From Streptomyces sp. ITFR-16 (GTDB lineage: Bacteria; Actinomycetota; Actinomycetes; Streptomycetales; Streptomycetaceae), in NCBI RefSeq assembly GCF_031844705.1, contig NZ_CP134609.1, positions 3,782,001 to 3,846,000 of the forward strand: 64,000 bases of DNA, written 5' to 3'. The position numbers were made by a program, and so were the translations under genes. Shown here piece by piece: positions 15,526 through 22,698 of this stretch. Below the pieces are notes generated by a model, which did no database searches, was not told the origin of the DNA, and saw only the letters and a program-made list of their open reading frames with translations. Every line of letters starts with the position of its first letter. The stretch's first letter is position 1.

Positions 15526-16895
15526 TACTCCAGCCGGACTTCTTCATTCGTGCTGGTTAACGGCTGGTTGCAGCAGCGCGGCGGGAGGGGATGCGCGGAT
15601 GGTGTCCGCTCGCGAAGCCTGATCACAACCGTCACGCAGGCTGTCCTCAGCACCTCCGCAAGCCTCCTCAGGAAAGCGCCTCGGCCATCGCCGCCGTGAC
15701 ATGGGCGGCCGTGGCTGCGTCCGAGGTTGCCACGCGGACCGCGAGTGCGACGGTGTCGCCCTTCTCGGTCCGGGCATAGGTGAGGGACCAGGAGGATGGG
15801 GTTCCGTCACCGGCGTCGGTCGGCGCCCATTCCTTCTTCCCCCGCACCGCGGGGAGCAGCAGGCCCGCCGTGGCTGCCGGGACACTCTGCGTGACCAGCC
15901 CCTCCTCGTCCTCGGCAACCAGGTGCGGGCCCTTCAGCAGGCCGCGGTTGGCGAGGGCCGCCGTCACCCTGGCCAGTTGGAGCGGGGTGACGGTGATGTC
16001 CCCGTTGCCGTAGCTCCCGTACCTGCTCTCTGTAACCCGGTTCGGGACCAAAAGCTCGTCATCGCCGAAGCCGAACGCGCCTGCGGTATCGCGAAGTTTT
16101 TCCTCGCCCAGTTCCGTGCCCAGCTTTGCGATGTTCTCGTTGCAGGACCTGGCCAGGGCCTCACGGATGGTGGCGTTCGCGCACTCACCCGAGCCGCCAC
16201 GCGTGGGCTCGTCCACCGTGTCGTACAGGCCGTGGTCCAGAGCCGCCGCGGCTATCACGATGTCGAAGGTCTCGCCGGGCGCGGTCGCCTCAAGCAGTGC
16301 CCGGTTGAGCATGGGCCTGTTCTTGTCGTCGCCCGCCTTCCGCCAGGCATCTTGGTCCTTGGGAAAGTTGCCGCTGAACGCCGCCGGGTCGTAGGAAGGC
16401 GTGCTCACGACAGCCAGCAGTGCCCCTGTCCTGGCATTCAGCGCGACCGCCGCCCCACGCCGCTCACCGAGCGCCTCGAAGGCTGCCTTCTGCACCTCCG
16501 GATCAATGGTGGTTTCTACGTCGCCCTTGCGGTGGGTCAAGGTGTCCTCGTAGATGGACTCCAGCCCCGCGGCGCCGAAGGCGAGCGACCGATAGCCGGT
16601 CACGGGTGCATACAACGCGCCTTCTGTGTAGGTGCGTTGATATGGAATCTTCTTGTTCCCGCTCGGCTTGGACCCTGTGACGGGCCTGCCGGCGACGAGA
16701 ATGTCGCCGTACCCGCCAGGGGTGTTACCCGAACTCGGCTTCACCTTGCTCTCGGTGGGCGAGTCCGTGCCACCAGCACAACCGGCCAGCAGCACGAGGA
16801 GCCAGGGCACGACAAGGGAACGCTTGATGAGCGACGGCATGAGCACACTCTAGACAGCACCGCGGTCGGCGGGGTGGAGAAGTCCGGCTGGAGTA
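15526..16895 (-). mobile_element. CTAG-flanked element with perfect 18-bp inverted ends, no transposase
   Basis: The sequence TACTCCAGCCGGACTTCT starts at 15526, and its exact complement ends at 16895. Directly outside both ends is CTAG (15522-15525 and 16896-16899). A 4-bp CTAG duplication and ends of this kind are what IS701-type elements make. The 1370 bp contain no transposase; the only gene is the penicillin-binding-protein-like lipoprotein. It therefore looks like a non-autonomous passenger element moved by a transposase supplied in trans. It is nested inside the recombinase-trio element. Confidence 0.8.
15668..16840 (-). CDS. Penicillin-binding-protein-like lipoprotein with inactive transpeptidase site
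   Basis: A 390-residue protein. A lipoprotein signal (LVVPWLLVLLAGC, lipobox Cys ~19) replaces the usual membrane anchor, and a class B PBP transpeptidase-like domain follows. Alignment from memory with the Streptomyces PbpA/FtsI type is clear over RTGALLAVVSTPSYDP and NGDITVTPLQLARVTAALANRG. The SxxK motif reads PGETFDIV instead of PGSTFKLV, so both catalytic Ser and Lys are gone. SCN (ARSCNEN) remains; the KTGT strand is absent. It cannot acylate beta-lactams or cross-link peptidoglycan. A role as decoy, scaffold or sensor is inference. The ATG at 16840 is about 55 bp inside the element end. Confidence 0.75.
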   Translation of the reverse strand: MPSLIKRSLVVPWLLVLLAGCAGGTDSPTESKVKPSSGNTPGGYGDILVAGRPVTGSKPSGNKKIPYQRTYTEGALYAPVTGYRSLAFGAAGLESIYEDTLTHRKGDVETTIDPEVQKAAFEALGERRGAAVALNARTGALLAVVSTPSYDPAAFSGNFPKDQDAWRKAGDDKNRPMLNRALLEATAPGETFDIVIAAAALDHGLYDTVDEPTRGGSGECANATIREALARSCNENIAKLGTELGEEKLRDTAGAFGFGDDELLVPNRVTESRYGSYGNGDITVTPLQLARVTAALANRGLLKGPHLVAEDEEGLVTQSVPAATAGLLLPAVRGKKEWAPTDAGDGTPSSWSLTYARTEKGDTVALAVRVATSDAATAAHVTAAMAEALS

Positions 16896-17675
16896 CTAGT
16901 CGGTGACACCCAGCGCTGCGCGCGCACAGCGGACGAATTCGTCCATGGCCTCGTTGTGCTCCCGCCAGGACTGCTCAAGCAAGGGGCCGATCTCAGGCTC
17001 CAAGCCGTCGTTGAGCAGAGCCGACTTTCCCTCTGGGCTCAGATTAGGGATCCGGTCGAGAGCCGCTGACGCCGCATCGTGTGCATCCACCATGTTCGAG
17101 TCCTCGGCCTCGTACGCGGCGCGCCAAGCATCCAGGGCCTCCACGGCTCGACGAGCATCCTCGTACTCGGGCATCCAGACACGTACGCCCGTCAACTGCA
17201 TGTGGGACCGGTACGCCTCACCTCGTTCGCGCGCAAGACGCTGAAGGTCTTGCGACGCATGCAGAACGCGGGAGGACACTGCGGTGAGGGAGGCGGGTGC
17301 GACAAGCTGGACCACCCCCCAGGCGTGGAGAAGTTCGTCGTATGCGGGCGTGGAAGCTCCCGCGTCGGGCTGCCGGAACAGCGAGTGCAGCACTCGGCCG
17401 AAGGCCCTGTCAGAGCGGATCAGGTTCGTCGCTGCGCTGATCCGCTGCTCGCGCAGAGCCGTGGCGTGGGCGGCGGCCGCAGCGTGGTCGGCCTGTTCGC
17501 GGACCGCTTGGAGGGTTGCTGCAGCAGCCGTAGTTGCTGCCTTCTCCGCAGCCTTGGCCTGCGCGTGGCCCCCACGGGCCTGGATCCAGGCTCCGAGCCA
17601 GACTCCGGCAAAGGCGAGCACGATGGGAAAGAGCCAGACTATGAGCGCCTGGTGCTCCTCAAGGAAGTCAGTCAC
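16896..17675 (-). CDS. Membrane-anchored coiled-coil protein
   Basis: A 259-residue protein. After EEHQALIV there is one N-terminal membrane helix (WLFPIVLAFAGVWLGAWIQA, ~12-32), then a long Ala/Glu-rich helix likely to form a coiled coil (AQAKAAEKAATTAAAATLQ, ~38-75), then a helical cytoplasmic domain without a recognisable motif. The GTG at 17675 is chosen because AGGGGAAG lies upstream and the hydrophobic segment then sits at the N-terminus. The stop codon TAG is formed by the CTAG target duplication of the neighbouring element, and the pre-insertion site would also give TAG, so the protein is not truncated. Similar anchored proteins are common on actinobacterial islands; the function is unknown. 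Confidence 0.65.
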   Translation of the reverse strand: MTDFLEEHQALIVWLFPIVLAFAGVWLGAWIQARGGHAQAKAAEKAATTAAAATLQAVREQADHAAAAAHATALREQRISAATNLIRSDRAFGRVLHSLFRQPDAGASTPAYDELLHAWGVVQLVAPASLTAVSSRVLHASQDLQRLARERGEAYRSHMQLTGVRVWMPEYEDARRAVEALDAWRAAYEAEDSNMVDAHDAASAALDRIPNLSPEGKSALLNDGLEPEIGPLLEQSWREHNEAMDEFVRCARAALGVTD

Positions 17676-18164
17676 GCACAGATCTTCCCCTGCAGAAGAG
17701 CACCGCCTGCTCCCTCTGCCTGAACTGCTGCTCCCCAGCGTCCGAACACCGAGCCACCCACCCCACTGCCCTCGCCCGTTCACGGACAGGTCTCGTCGTC
17801 CTTGACCACGTTGTCCACGGCGTCGAATGGTTCGCCATCGCCGGCGCCGCCGTCCTCCTCAACCGGATCGACGACTCTCTCGGGGCCGACGCGTGAGCGC
17901 CACGGCGATCACCGCCGACGCAGCCCGCTACACCACCCGCCGCCTCAAGACGAAGAGCAGGCAATCGGCTCCTGCAGCTGACGTCCCAGGGAATCCGCGT
18001 ACGGTCGGCGGACAGCGGGCATTCGAGGTGACCTTCCTCACGCGCTACGGTCGTCGCCGCCTTCGAAAGGGACACGATGCGAGTCGTCATGGCAACACGG
18101 CCGGGCCTCTCCGCCCGCAACTGAAGCGACACGACCTGCGAGGGACACCACGACTGCGCGAACA
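17676..18164 (+). other. Remnant region at the right end of the trio element
   Basis: No intact gene is supported here. One plus-strand frame ends at a TGA at 17894-17896 and reads like the tail of a real protein (DHVVHGVEWFAIAGAAVLLN ... GADA). A GTG overlapping that stop opens VSATAITADAARYTTRRLKT, which loses protein-like character after about 40 residues. These look like the end of one gene and the start of the next, left over when cargo was lost. The last ~30 bases are the right terminal repeat of the element. Confidence 0.35.
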
Positions 18165-18170
18165 ACCGCC

Positions 18171-18494
18171 GGTGAGGTGGACCTCGTCGAAGCCGAGCGC
18201 CTCTCGCAGCTGGGCAAGGGCGGTACGGAAGGACTCGTCGGGGATGACGGGGGCGCTGAGGAAGTGGGCGCCATTCGAGCCGAGGTAGATCGACGTCCGT
18301 CCGGATCTACCTGCGGATGCGAAGGGGGCTGATCGGCGACCGGGGTTGTCCGCGCTGACAGGGGTTCCCTCGTTGTGGCAGAAGGTGCAGGTCAGGCCAC
18401 AGGAGTCGATGACCTTCACACGTAGTGTCCGGTCCATCGAGATACGTAGGGGTACGTCGCTGCTGATCTGCCGTAAGGCATGGTGCTGGAACAT
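18171..18494 (-). pseudogene. Radical SAM protein, N-terminal part (split by insertion)
   Basis: 108 codons from an ATG at 18494 with AAGGAG nine bases upstream. The iron-sulfur cluster motif CxxxCxxC is present as Cys32, Cys36 and Cys39 (SCGLTCTFCHNEG). The piece ends at FDEVHLT, immediately before the GG of GGEPT, which is found at 7398. In this part the gene is undamaged. A readthrough product would continue into the transposon end and stop quickly. It lies 85 bp after a small membrane-protein gene on the same strand, so the original operon ran from 19231 through this gene to the CYTH gene. Confidence 0.9.
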
Positions 18495-19231
18495 GAGCCG
18501 CTGCTCCTTCGAGACGGGAGTGGTTCATGGCGCGAGGGGAGACGAAGAGGCGGCCGGGCACGAGGGCCGCCGCCTGCCGTCATGAGGTGACCGGCAGGTC
18601 CGGGGAGACCGCGGCAGACTTGTCGGCGCTGGCGGGCGTTGCTTCCTGCATCAGGTAGCCGAGGCAGGCCACGCAGATCAGCGAGCCCAGGGCCCAGACA
18701 GCGCCGAGAAGCGTGCCGAGCACGTCCCGTCCGGCGGACGGAGCGGGAACCAGGGACACCAAGCCCTGTAGTCCGGGACGGCAAAGCGCGTTGGGGGTCC
18801 TGTGGGGGCTGCGGTGGGGGGCACGTCGTCTCCTTGAGTGATGCCCGGAGAGGAGCCATGGCGTCCCGGACAGCAGCACGGAGGGCGTCGGCGTCGGTGA
18901 AGAGCGCGCCGTCGGCGGGGCCAATCCGCCAGTGCGGGCCGGGGCCCTGAACGCGCCCCGAGGGTGGGACGACAAGGTGCTGAGCCAAGCCGAGCGGACG
19001 GGTACCGGCGATGTCCCAGGAGTCCGCGGTGCCGGTCGGCACGAACCAGTAGAGAGCGGGTTTGTGCGGGTCCTCGATGACGGCGCCGTTGCGGGGGCCC
19101 AGCAGCTCCAGGGCACGTACGCCCGCACTGCGCGGGACGCGGATGGCGTCCCAGCACACACCGACGGCCTGGAGCGTGTAGCCGCCGACGGTATTTGAGG
19201 GCGGAACCGCCTTCTCTCGTGATCGTGTCAT
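18416..19231 (-). CDS. Uncharacterised protein, 3-prime end uncertain
   Basis: An ATG at 19231 with TAGGAG upstream opens a convincing protein for about 135 residues: NTVGGYTLQAVGVCWDAIRV, LYWFVPTGTADSWDIAG, QHLVVPPSGRVQGPGPHWRI. These blocks recall a Streptomyces family of small primase/polymerase-like or ligand-binding proteins found beside XRE regulators; I cannot name it. After MAPLRASLKE (~18830) the reading stays open but turns compositionally like a shadow frame and runs into the next two genes, so the true stop may have been lost to an indel. It is the first gene of the operon facing the interrupted regulator. Confidence 0.5.
   Translation of the reverse strand: MTRSREKAVPPSNTVGGYTLQAVGVCWDAIRVPRSAGVRALELLGPRNGAVIEDPHKPALYWFVPTGTADSWDIAGTRPLGLAQHLVVPPSGRVQGPGPHWRIGPADGALFTDADALRAAVRDAMAPLRASLKETTCPPPQPPQDPQRALPSRTTGLGVPGSRSVRRTGRARHASRRCLGPGLADLRGLPRLPDAGSNARQRRQVCRGLPGPAGHLMTAGGGPRARPPLRLPSRHEPLPSRRSSGSCSSTMPYGRSAATYPYVSRWTGHYV
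18580..18759 (-). CDS. Small membrane protein
   Basis: A 59-residue reading from a GTG at 18759. It carries one membrane helix (VLGTLLGAVWALGSLICVACLGYLM) and a polar tail ending SPDLPVTS. An alternative start, GTG at 18824, has a better ribosome site (AAGGAG) and opens a plausible N-terminus (VPPTAAPTGPPTRFAVPDYR), but it needs a single-base shift to join this frame. The real protein may therefore be ~80 residues and frameshifted. It lies between the uncharacterised gene and the radical SAM gene. Confidence 0.45.
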   Translation of the reverse strand: MSLVPAPSAGRDVLGTLLGAVWALGSLICVACLGYLMQEATPASADKSAAVSPDLPVTS

Positions 19232-19289
19232 GACGTAGGGCTCCTAGCCGGATGGCTGGAATGTGGAGCTGCCATCGTCGCGATCGAGC

Positions 19290-19331
19290 AAGTCCTCTTC
19301 AAGGACTTACAGAGGTCACCTAGAGGACCTC
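19290..19331. promoter_or_regulatory. Paired inverted repeats in a divergent promoter
   Basis: The first repeat is AAGTCCTCTTCAAGGACTT (19290-19308), with 7-bp arms. The second is GAGGTC-8-GACCTC (19312-19331). The two sit between the operon starting at 19231 and the XRE regulator starting at 19430, and their half-sites resemble each other (AGGACTT, AGGTCAC, AGGACCT). This is the expected arrangement for an operator bound by the divergent regulator, whose gene is now interrupted. The assignment is by position and symmetry only. Confidence 0.55.
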
Positions 19332-19429
19332 AATAGGGCTTTGCTTCAGGCTTGTTGGTGATTATGAGCTCCATATGGGACCTTGCGTGGGACCCTCAGA
19401 ACAGAGCCCGTCGCGTCACGGAGGTGCCC

Positions 19430-19483
19430 ATGTCCCGCCCCATAGGCAACACTCGCCTGAAGGCCGCGCGTGTAGCGGCGGGG
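19430..19483 (+). pseudogene. XRE-type regulator, first 18 codons (interrupted by IS3)
   Basis: An ATG at 19430, with GGAGGTGCCC before it, gives MSRPIGNTRLKAARVAAG. This is the usual opening of a large Streptomyces regulator family (GNTRLKAAR-AAGY-SQQALA). The frame is broken at base 19484 by the IS3 element. GGG is present on both sides of the element (19481-19483 and 20782-20784), and joining through one GGG codon restores AAGYNSQQALADV. Confidence 0.85.
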
Positions 19484-19512
19484 GGGCCTTGACCCCGAAT
19501 TCTGGACACGGG

Positions 19513-20413
19513 TTATGCGGCTTGTGCCAGCGTAGTTGGTGTGTGGCGGAGGGCGTTTTCGAAGGTGATCGGTGGTCGTTGTCCGAGGCGGGAGTGTCGG
19601 CGTCGGGTGTTGTAGCGGTGGAGCCATCGGAAGGCGTCGAGTCGGGCCTCGCGCTCGGTCGGCCAGCTCTTTCGTCCTTGCAGGGTCTCGCGTTTGAAGG
19701 TCGCGTTGAAGGACTCGGCGAGTGCGTTGTCCGCGCTGGACCCGACCGCGCTCATACTTCGCCGCACCCCTGCTGACCTGCAGGCTTCGGCGAAACTCCT
19801 GCTCGTGTACTGGGCTCCGTGGTCGGTGTGCATGATCGATCCGGCAAGGCTGCCGCGGGTGCGGATCGCCGCGGCCAGGGCGTCGGTGACGAGATCCGCG
19901 CGCATGTGGTCGGCGATCGCCCAGCCGACGAGACGGCGCGATGCGAGGTCGATGACGGTCGCCAGGTAGCAGAACTTCCCGCCGGCGACGGGCAGGTAGG
20001 TGATGTCACCGACGTACTTCGTGTTCGGCTTGTCCGCGGTGAAGTCGCGGCCGATCAGGTCCGGGGCCTTGGCGCGGCCGGGTCAGAGACGGTGGTGCGG
20101 TGCCGGCGCCGCAACCGGATCCCTGGATCCCGGACGCCCGCATGATCCTGGCGACGCGCTTGTGGCTGACCGCGACACCGTTCTCCTCGCGGAGCTCGGC
20201 GGTGATCCTCGGGGCTCCGTAGGTGCCGTCCGATTCCTGGTGCACCGCCCGTATCCGGGCTGCCAGGCGGGCGTCGGCCACCTGCCGGGCGGCCCGGTCA
20301 GCGGCTGTCCGTTGCCAGTAGTAGAAGCTCGAGCGGCTGACGCCGAGGATCCTGCAGAGCCGCTTCACGCCGTGACGGCGCTGGAGGTCGGCGACACACT
20401 GGAAGCGGTTCAC
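19513..20413 (-). pseudogene. IS3-family transposase OrfB with two apparent frameshifts
   Basis: The N-terminal part (from GTG 20413: RRHGVKRLCRILGVSRSSFYYW ... ASGIQG) and the catalytic part (PNTKYVGDITYLPVAGGKF, HTDHGAQYTS, NALAESFNATFK) lie in different frames. Shifts are needed near 20115 (after GIQG) and near 20075 (PAA-AKAPDLIG). All three catalytic acids are preserved. The two small shifts could be real decay or sequence error, because the rest of the protein is pristine. If real, this copy cannot move itself. Confidence 0.75.
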
Positions 20414-20709
20414 CAGCGCGTCTCCCCGGCGAAATACTTCGCCGCCTTCCGCAGGATCTCCCGTTCCTCCTCCAACTCGCGGACCTTCTTTCGCAAGGCG
20501 GCGTTCTCCGCCTCCAGCGGTACCGGCGGCTGGGCCGGTTCTTGCGTCCGTCGTCCTCGGGGACGGCTCACCCCGGCTGCCCTCACCCAGTTCCGCAGGG
20601 TCTCCGGGTTGATCCCCAGATCGGCCGCGACCGACCTGATCGTCGCTTCCGGCCGCGACTCGTACAGCGCGACCGCGTCCGCCTTGAACTCCGGCGGGTA
20701 GTTCTTCAT
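20410..20709 (-). CDS. IS3-family transposase OrfA
   Basis: A 99-residue protein from an ATG at 20709. It has a helix-turn-helix (ATIRSVAADLGINPETLRNW) and a C-terminal leucine-rich helix (AENAALRKKVRELEEE), as in other IS3 OrfA proteins. Its stop overlaps the GTG of OrfB, the layout used for programmed frameshifting. It is intact and lies near the left (in element orientation) end of the insertion at 19484-20781. Confidence 0.88.
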   Translation of the reverse strand: MKNYPPEFKADAVALYESRPEATIRSVAADLGINPETLRNWVRAAGVSRPRGRRTQEPAQPPVPLEAENAALRKKVRELEEEREILRKAAKYFAGETRW

Positions 20710-20781
20710 GACCACGAGATGTCCGTTCTCAGATCCTCAGGATCCAGTGTCTCGTGTGTCCAGGATCAGGGGTCAAGGCCC

Positions 20782-22005
20782 GGGTACAACTCCCAACAGG
20801 CCCTGGCCGATGTCATTACGCGTACGGCTTCTCAACTAGGCATTCGGGGCTTGGCCGTTGGCGTCCGTCAGGTCCGGCGTTGGGAGTCCGCCAACCCGCC
20901 GTGGCCGCAGCCTGACGTCCGTCGCGTTCTCACTCATCTCCTGGGCCAGGACGTCGAGGACCTCGGCTTCACGGCCCCCTGGGGCGCCGGCCAGGGGCCG
21001 CAGGAAACCGGCCACACAGCTTCAACGGGCGCTCCCGTCCCCTGGATGCGCCTGCCCACAGTGCCCACACGGACCGTGCTCATCACACAGCCGGCCACCG
21101 TCAGTACAGACTTCGAGACCGTTACCCGCTCTCACCGACACCTCTACTGGTCTGTCGCCCCGGCCACCCTCCACCCGGCCGTCCTGGAACACTCACGGCT
21201 CGGCTGTGCCCTGCTCCCCGAAGTCACTTCGGCCACTCGCCCCCGTCTGGCGGCCGCGCTGGCGGAGACGTACCTCCTGGCCGGGCGCATCGAATTCTTC
21301 GACCTGCGCGAACCCGAGCAGGCCAGCGAGACCCTGCTCAGGGCCCTACAGGCAGCAGGAGAAGCGGACGATCCCCTCATGGGCGCTGCCGCCCTCGCCC
21401 ACACCGCGTTCATCTCCGGCTGGGCCGAGGACCGCGATGCGGCGGTCGAGCGCATGGTCGCCGCCCGCGCCTACGCCCGCCGAGGCCCTGCCTCCGCCGA
21501 GTTCTGGGCCTGGCTCGACGCCGTTGAGGCCGAATGCGAGACCCGCTGCGGCAATACCCGCATCGCCTTGCACCTCATAGGCCACGCCGAAGACGTACTC
21601 GCCGACGGCTCGGAGCACACGACGCCCCCGTGGATGGACTGGTTCAGCCCTACCCGCCTGGCCGCATTCAAGGGAAACACCCAGCTCAAAGCCGGTCACA
21701 TCCCGCAAGCCCGCGAAACACTCCTCCAGGTCCTCGAAGCGCTGCCACCCGAGTCAGACAAACAGCGCACCGTCGTCCTCGGCGACCTCGCCGCCGTCGA
21801 GGTCGCCGACAACAATCCGCAGCCGGCTTGTGCCTTCGTCGGCCAAGCCCTTGATCAGCTCGCCCTGACTTGGTACGCAACCGGCATGGACCGCATCCGC
21901 GAGGTCCGTCGCACCCTTGCTCCCTGGCAGAACGAGCAGTGCGTACGAACCCTCGACGACCGGCTCTACGATTGGGGAATGATAATTAGCGCTCTCCAGC
22001 GTTGA
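20782..22005 (+). pseudogene. XRE-type regulator, remaining 407 codons
   Basis: The frame resumes at the GGG duplication with YNSQQALADVITRTASQLG, IGTRQ-like VGVRQVRRWESANPPWPQ and EDLGFTAPWG. These complete the N-terminal DNA-binding part of the Streptomyces XRE-type family. The remainder is helical, with repeated Ala/Leu-rich pairs (RLAAALAETYLLAGRIEFFD, LLQVLEALPPESDKQRTVV) like a TPR sensor. The restored protein would have about 424 residues. No internal damage is seen, so clean excision of the IS would restore it. Its stop overlaps the converging HAD gene by 20 bp. Confidence 0.85.
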
Positions 22006-22645
22006 ACTTCGCCACTCTCGCCGAAAGTTCAGCCAGAGAGTCGATCCGCATCGTCGTAATGGCGCCCGCATCCGGGGCGTCCTGCTGAATGGTCCCCCAG
22101 GGACCACGACAGATCAGCGCCGTCAAGAGTCCGGCCTGCACAGCGGGCCGGATGTCGTTGTCGAGCCGGTCACCCACGTACAGAATCTCCCCGGCCTCTG
22201 CCGGGGTCGCCTCGATGACGTGCTCGAAGAACGCCACGTCCGGCTTGGAGGCACCCCAGTCGTCGCTGGTAGCGATCATGTCGGCGGGCAGATCGAGCCC
22301 GCGCAGCAGCCCGCCTGCGCGCACGGTCTGGTTTCCTGCGATCCCCACCCAGAGCCCGTCCCGGCGCAGCTCCTCCAATGAAGGCCGTACGTCCGCGTAC
22401 AAATCGCCCTCCCCGAACCACTCGGGCAGCCCGGCATCGGCCCGCTTCTGCCGCTCCTCGGTCAGATCGAAGCCGGGCCGGAAGACCTGGAACGTCTCCC
22501 GATAGTCCCGGCCCTGCGCGATGACAGCCCCGAACATCGCCGCGAACGTGTGCCGCGGCACCCCCAACCAGTCCGCCCACGTCCCGTATTCACGGGTCTC
22601 GTCCACCAAGCACTCACCGACGTCGAATACCACTGCGCGAATCAT
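21986..22645 (-). CDS. HAD-superfamily hydrolase
   Basis: A 219-residue protein with the Rossmann-like HAD core: motif I FDVGECLVDE at residues ~7-16, motif II region GIAGNQT, motif III Lys in GASKPDVAFF and motif IV GDRLDNDIRPA. The nucleophilic Asp is present, but the acid/base Asp two residues later is Gly (DVG instead of DxD), which is unusual for a phosphatase. The cap is the small helical type of the haloacid dehalogenase/phosphoglycolate phosphatase group. The substrate is not predictable. It converges with the XRE-type gene, and its start lies 53 bp from an IS256-family element. Confidence 0.8.
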   Translation of the reverse strand: MIRAVVFDVGECLVDETREYGTWADWLGVPRHTFAAMFGAVIAQGRDYRETFQVFRPGFDLTEERQKRADAGLPEWFGEGDLYADVRPSLEELRRDGLWVGIAGNQTVRAGGLLRGLDLPADMIATSDDWGASKPDVAFFEHVIEATPAEAGEILYVGDRLDNDIRPAVQAGLLTALICRGPWGTIQQDAPDAGAITTMRIDSLAELSARVAKFNAGER

Positions 22646-22698
22646 GGGCGGCAGCGTAGAACATAGGAGTGACAGAGGGGACGAAGACCATAAGGAAC

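Larger units (their letters stand above)
7399..18170. mobile_element. 10.8-kb recombinase-trio transposon (Tn554/RIT-like) in a radical SAM gene
   Basis: The borders follow from the split host gene: removing 7399-18170 rejoins the radical SAM frame perfectly. ACCGCC is present at both borders (7393-7398 and 18165-18170). Reading inward, both ends share an imperfect inverted repeat: GTTGTCGCTGC then AGTTGCGGTGTCTCT on the left, and GTTGTTCGCGC then AGTCGTGGTGTCCCT on the right. Three tyrosine recombinases and a TnpC-like protein lie just inside the left end, as in Tn554 relatives. The rest is cargo: a deoxyribosyltransferase-like gene, a transposase remnant, two membrane proteins, a Sel1-repeat gene and a nested CTAG-flanked element. 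Confidence 0.82.
19484..20781 (-). mobile_element. Complete IS3-family element with GGG target duplication
   Basis: The 1298-bp element has ends reading GGGCCTTGACCCC in from both sides (19484 and 20781), continuing with ATTCTGGACAC and ATCCTGGACAC. GGG is duplicated outside. It contains OrfA and an OrfB with two apparent single-base shifts. The same element, in the other orientation, ends at 278. It interrupts the XRE-type regulator. Confidence 0.9.

Noticed and set aside
15668..16840. A beta-lactam-resistance penicillin-binding protein
   Set aside because: The nucleophilic Ser and the general-base Lys of SxxK are replaced by Glu and Asp and the KTG motif is missing, so acylation or transpeptidation is not possible.
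17668..18165. A 165-codon minus-strand gene at the right end of the trio element
   Set aside because: Composition is Arg/Ser/Ala-rich without any motif, it overlaps the terminal repeat, and plus-strand remnants fit the coding bias better.
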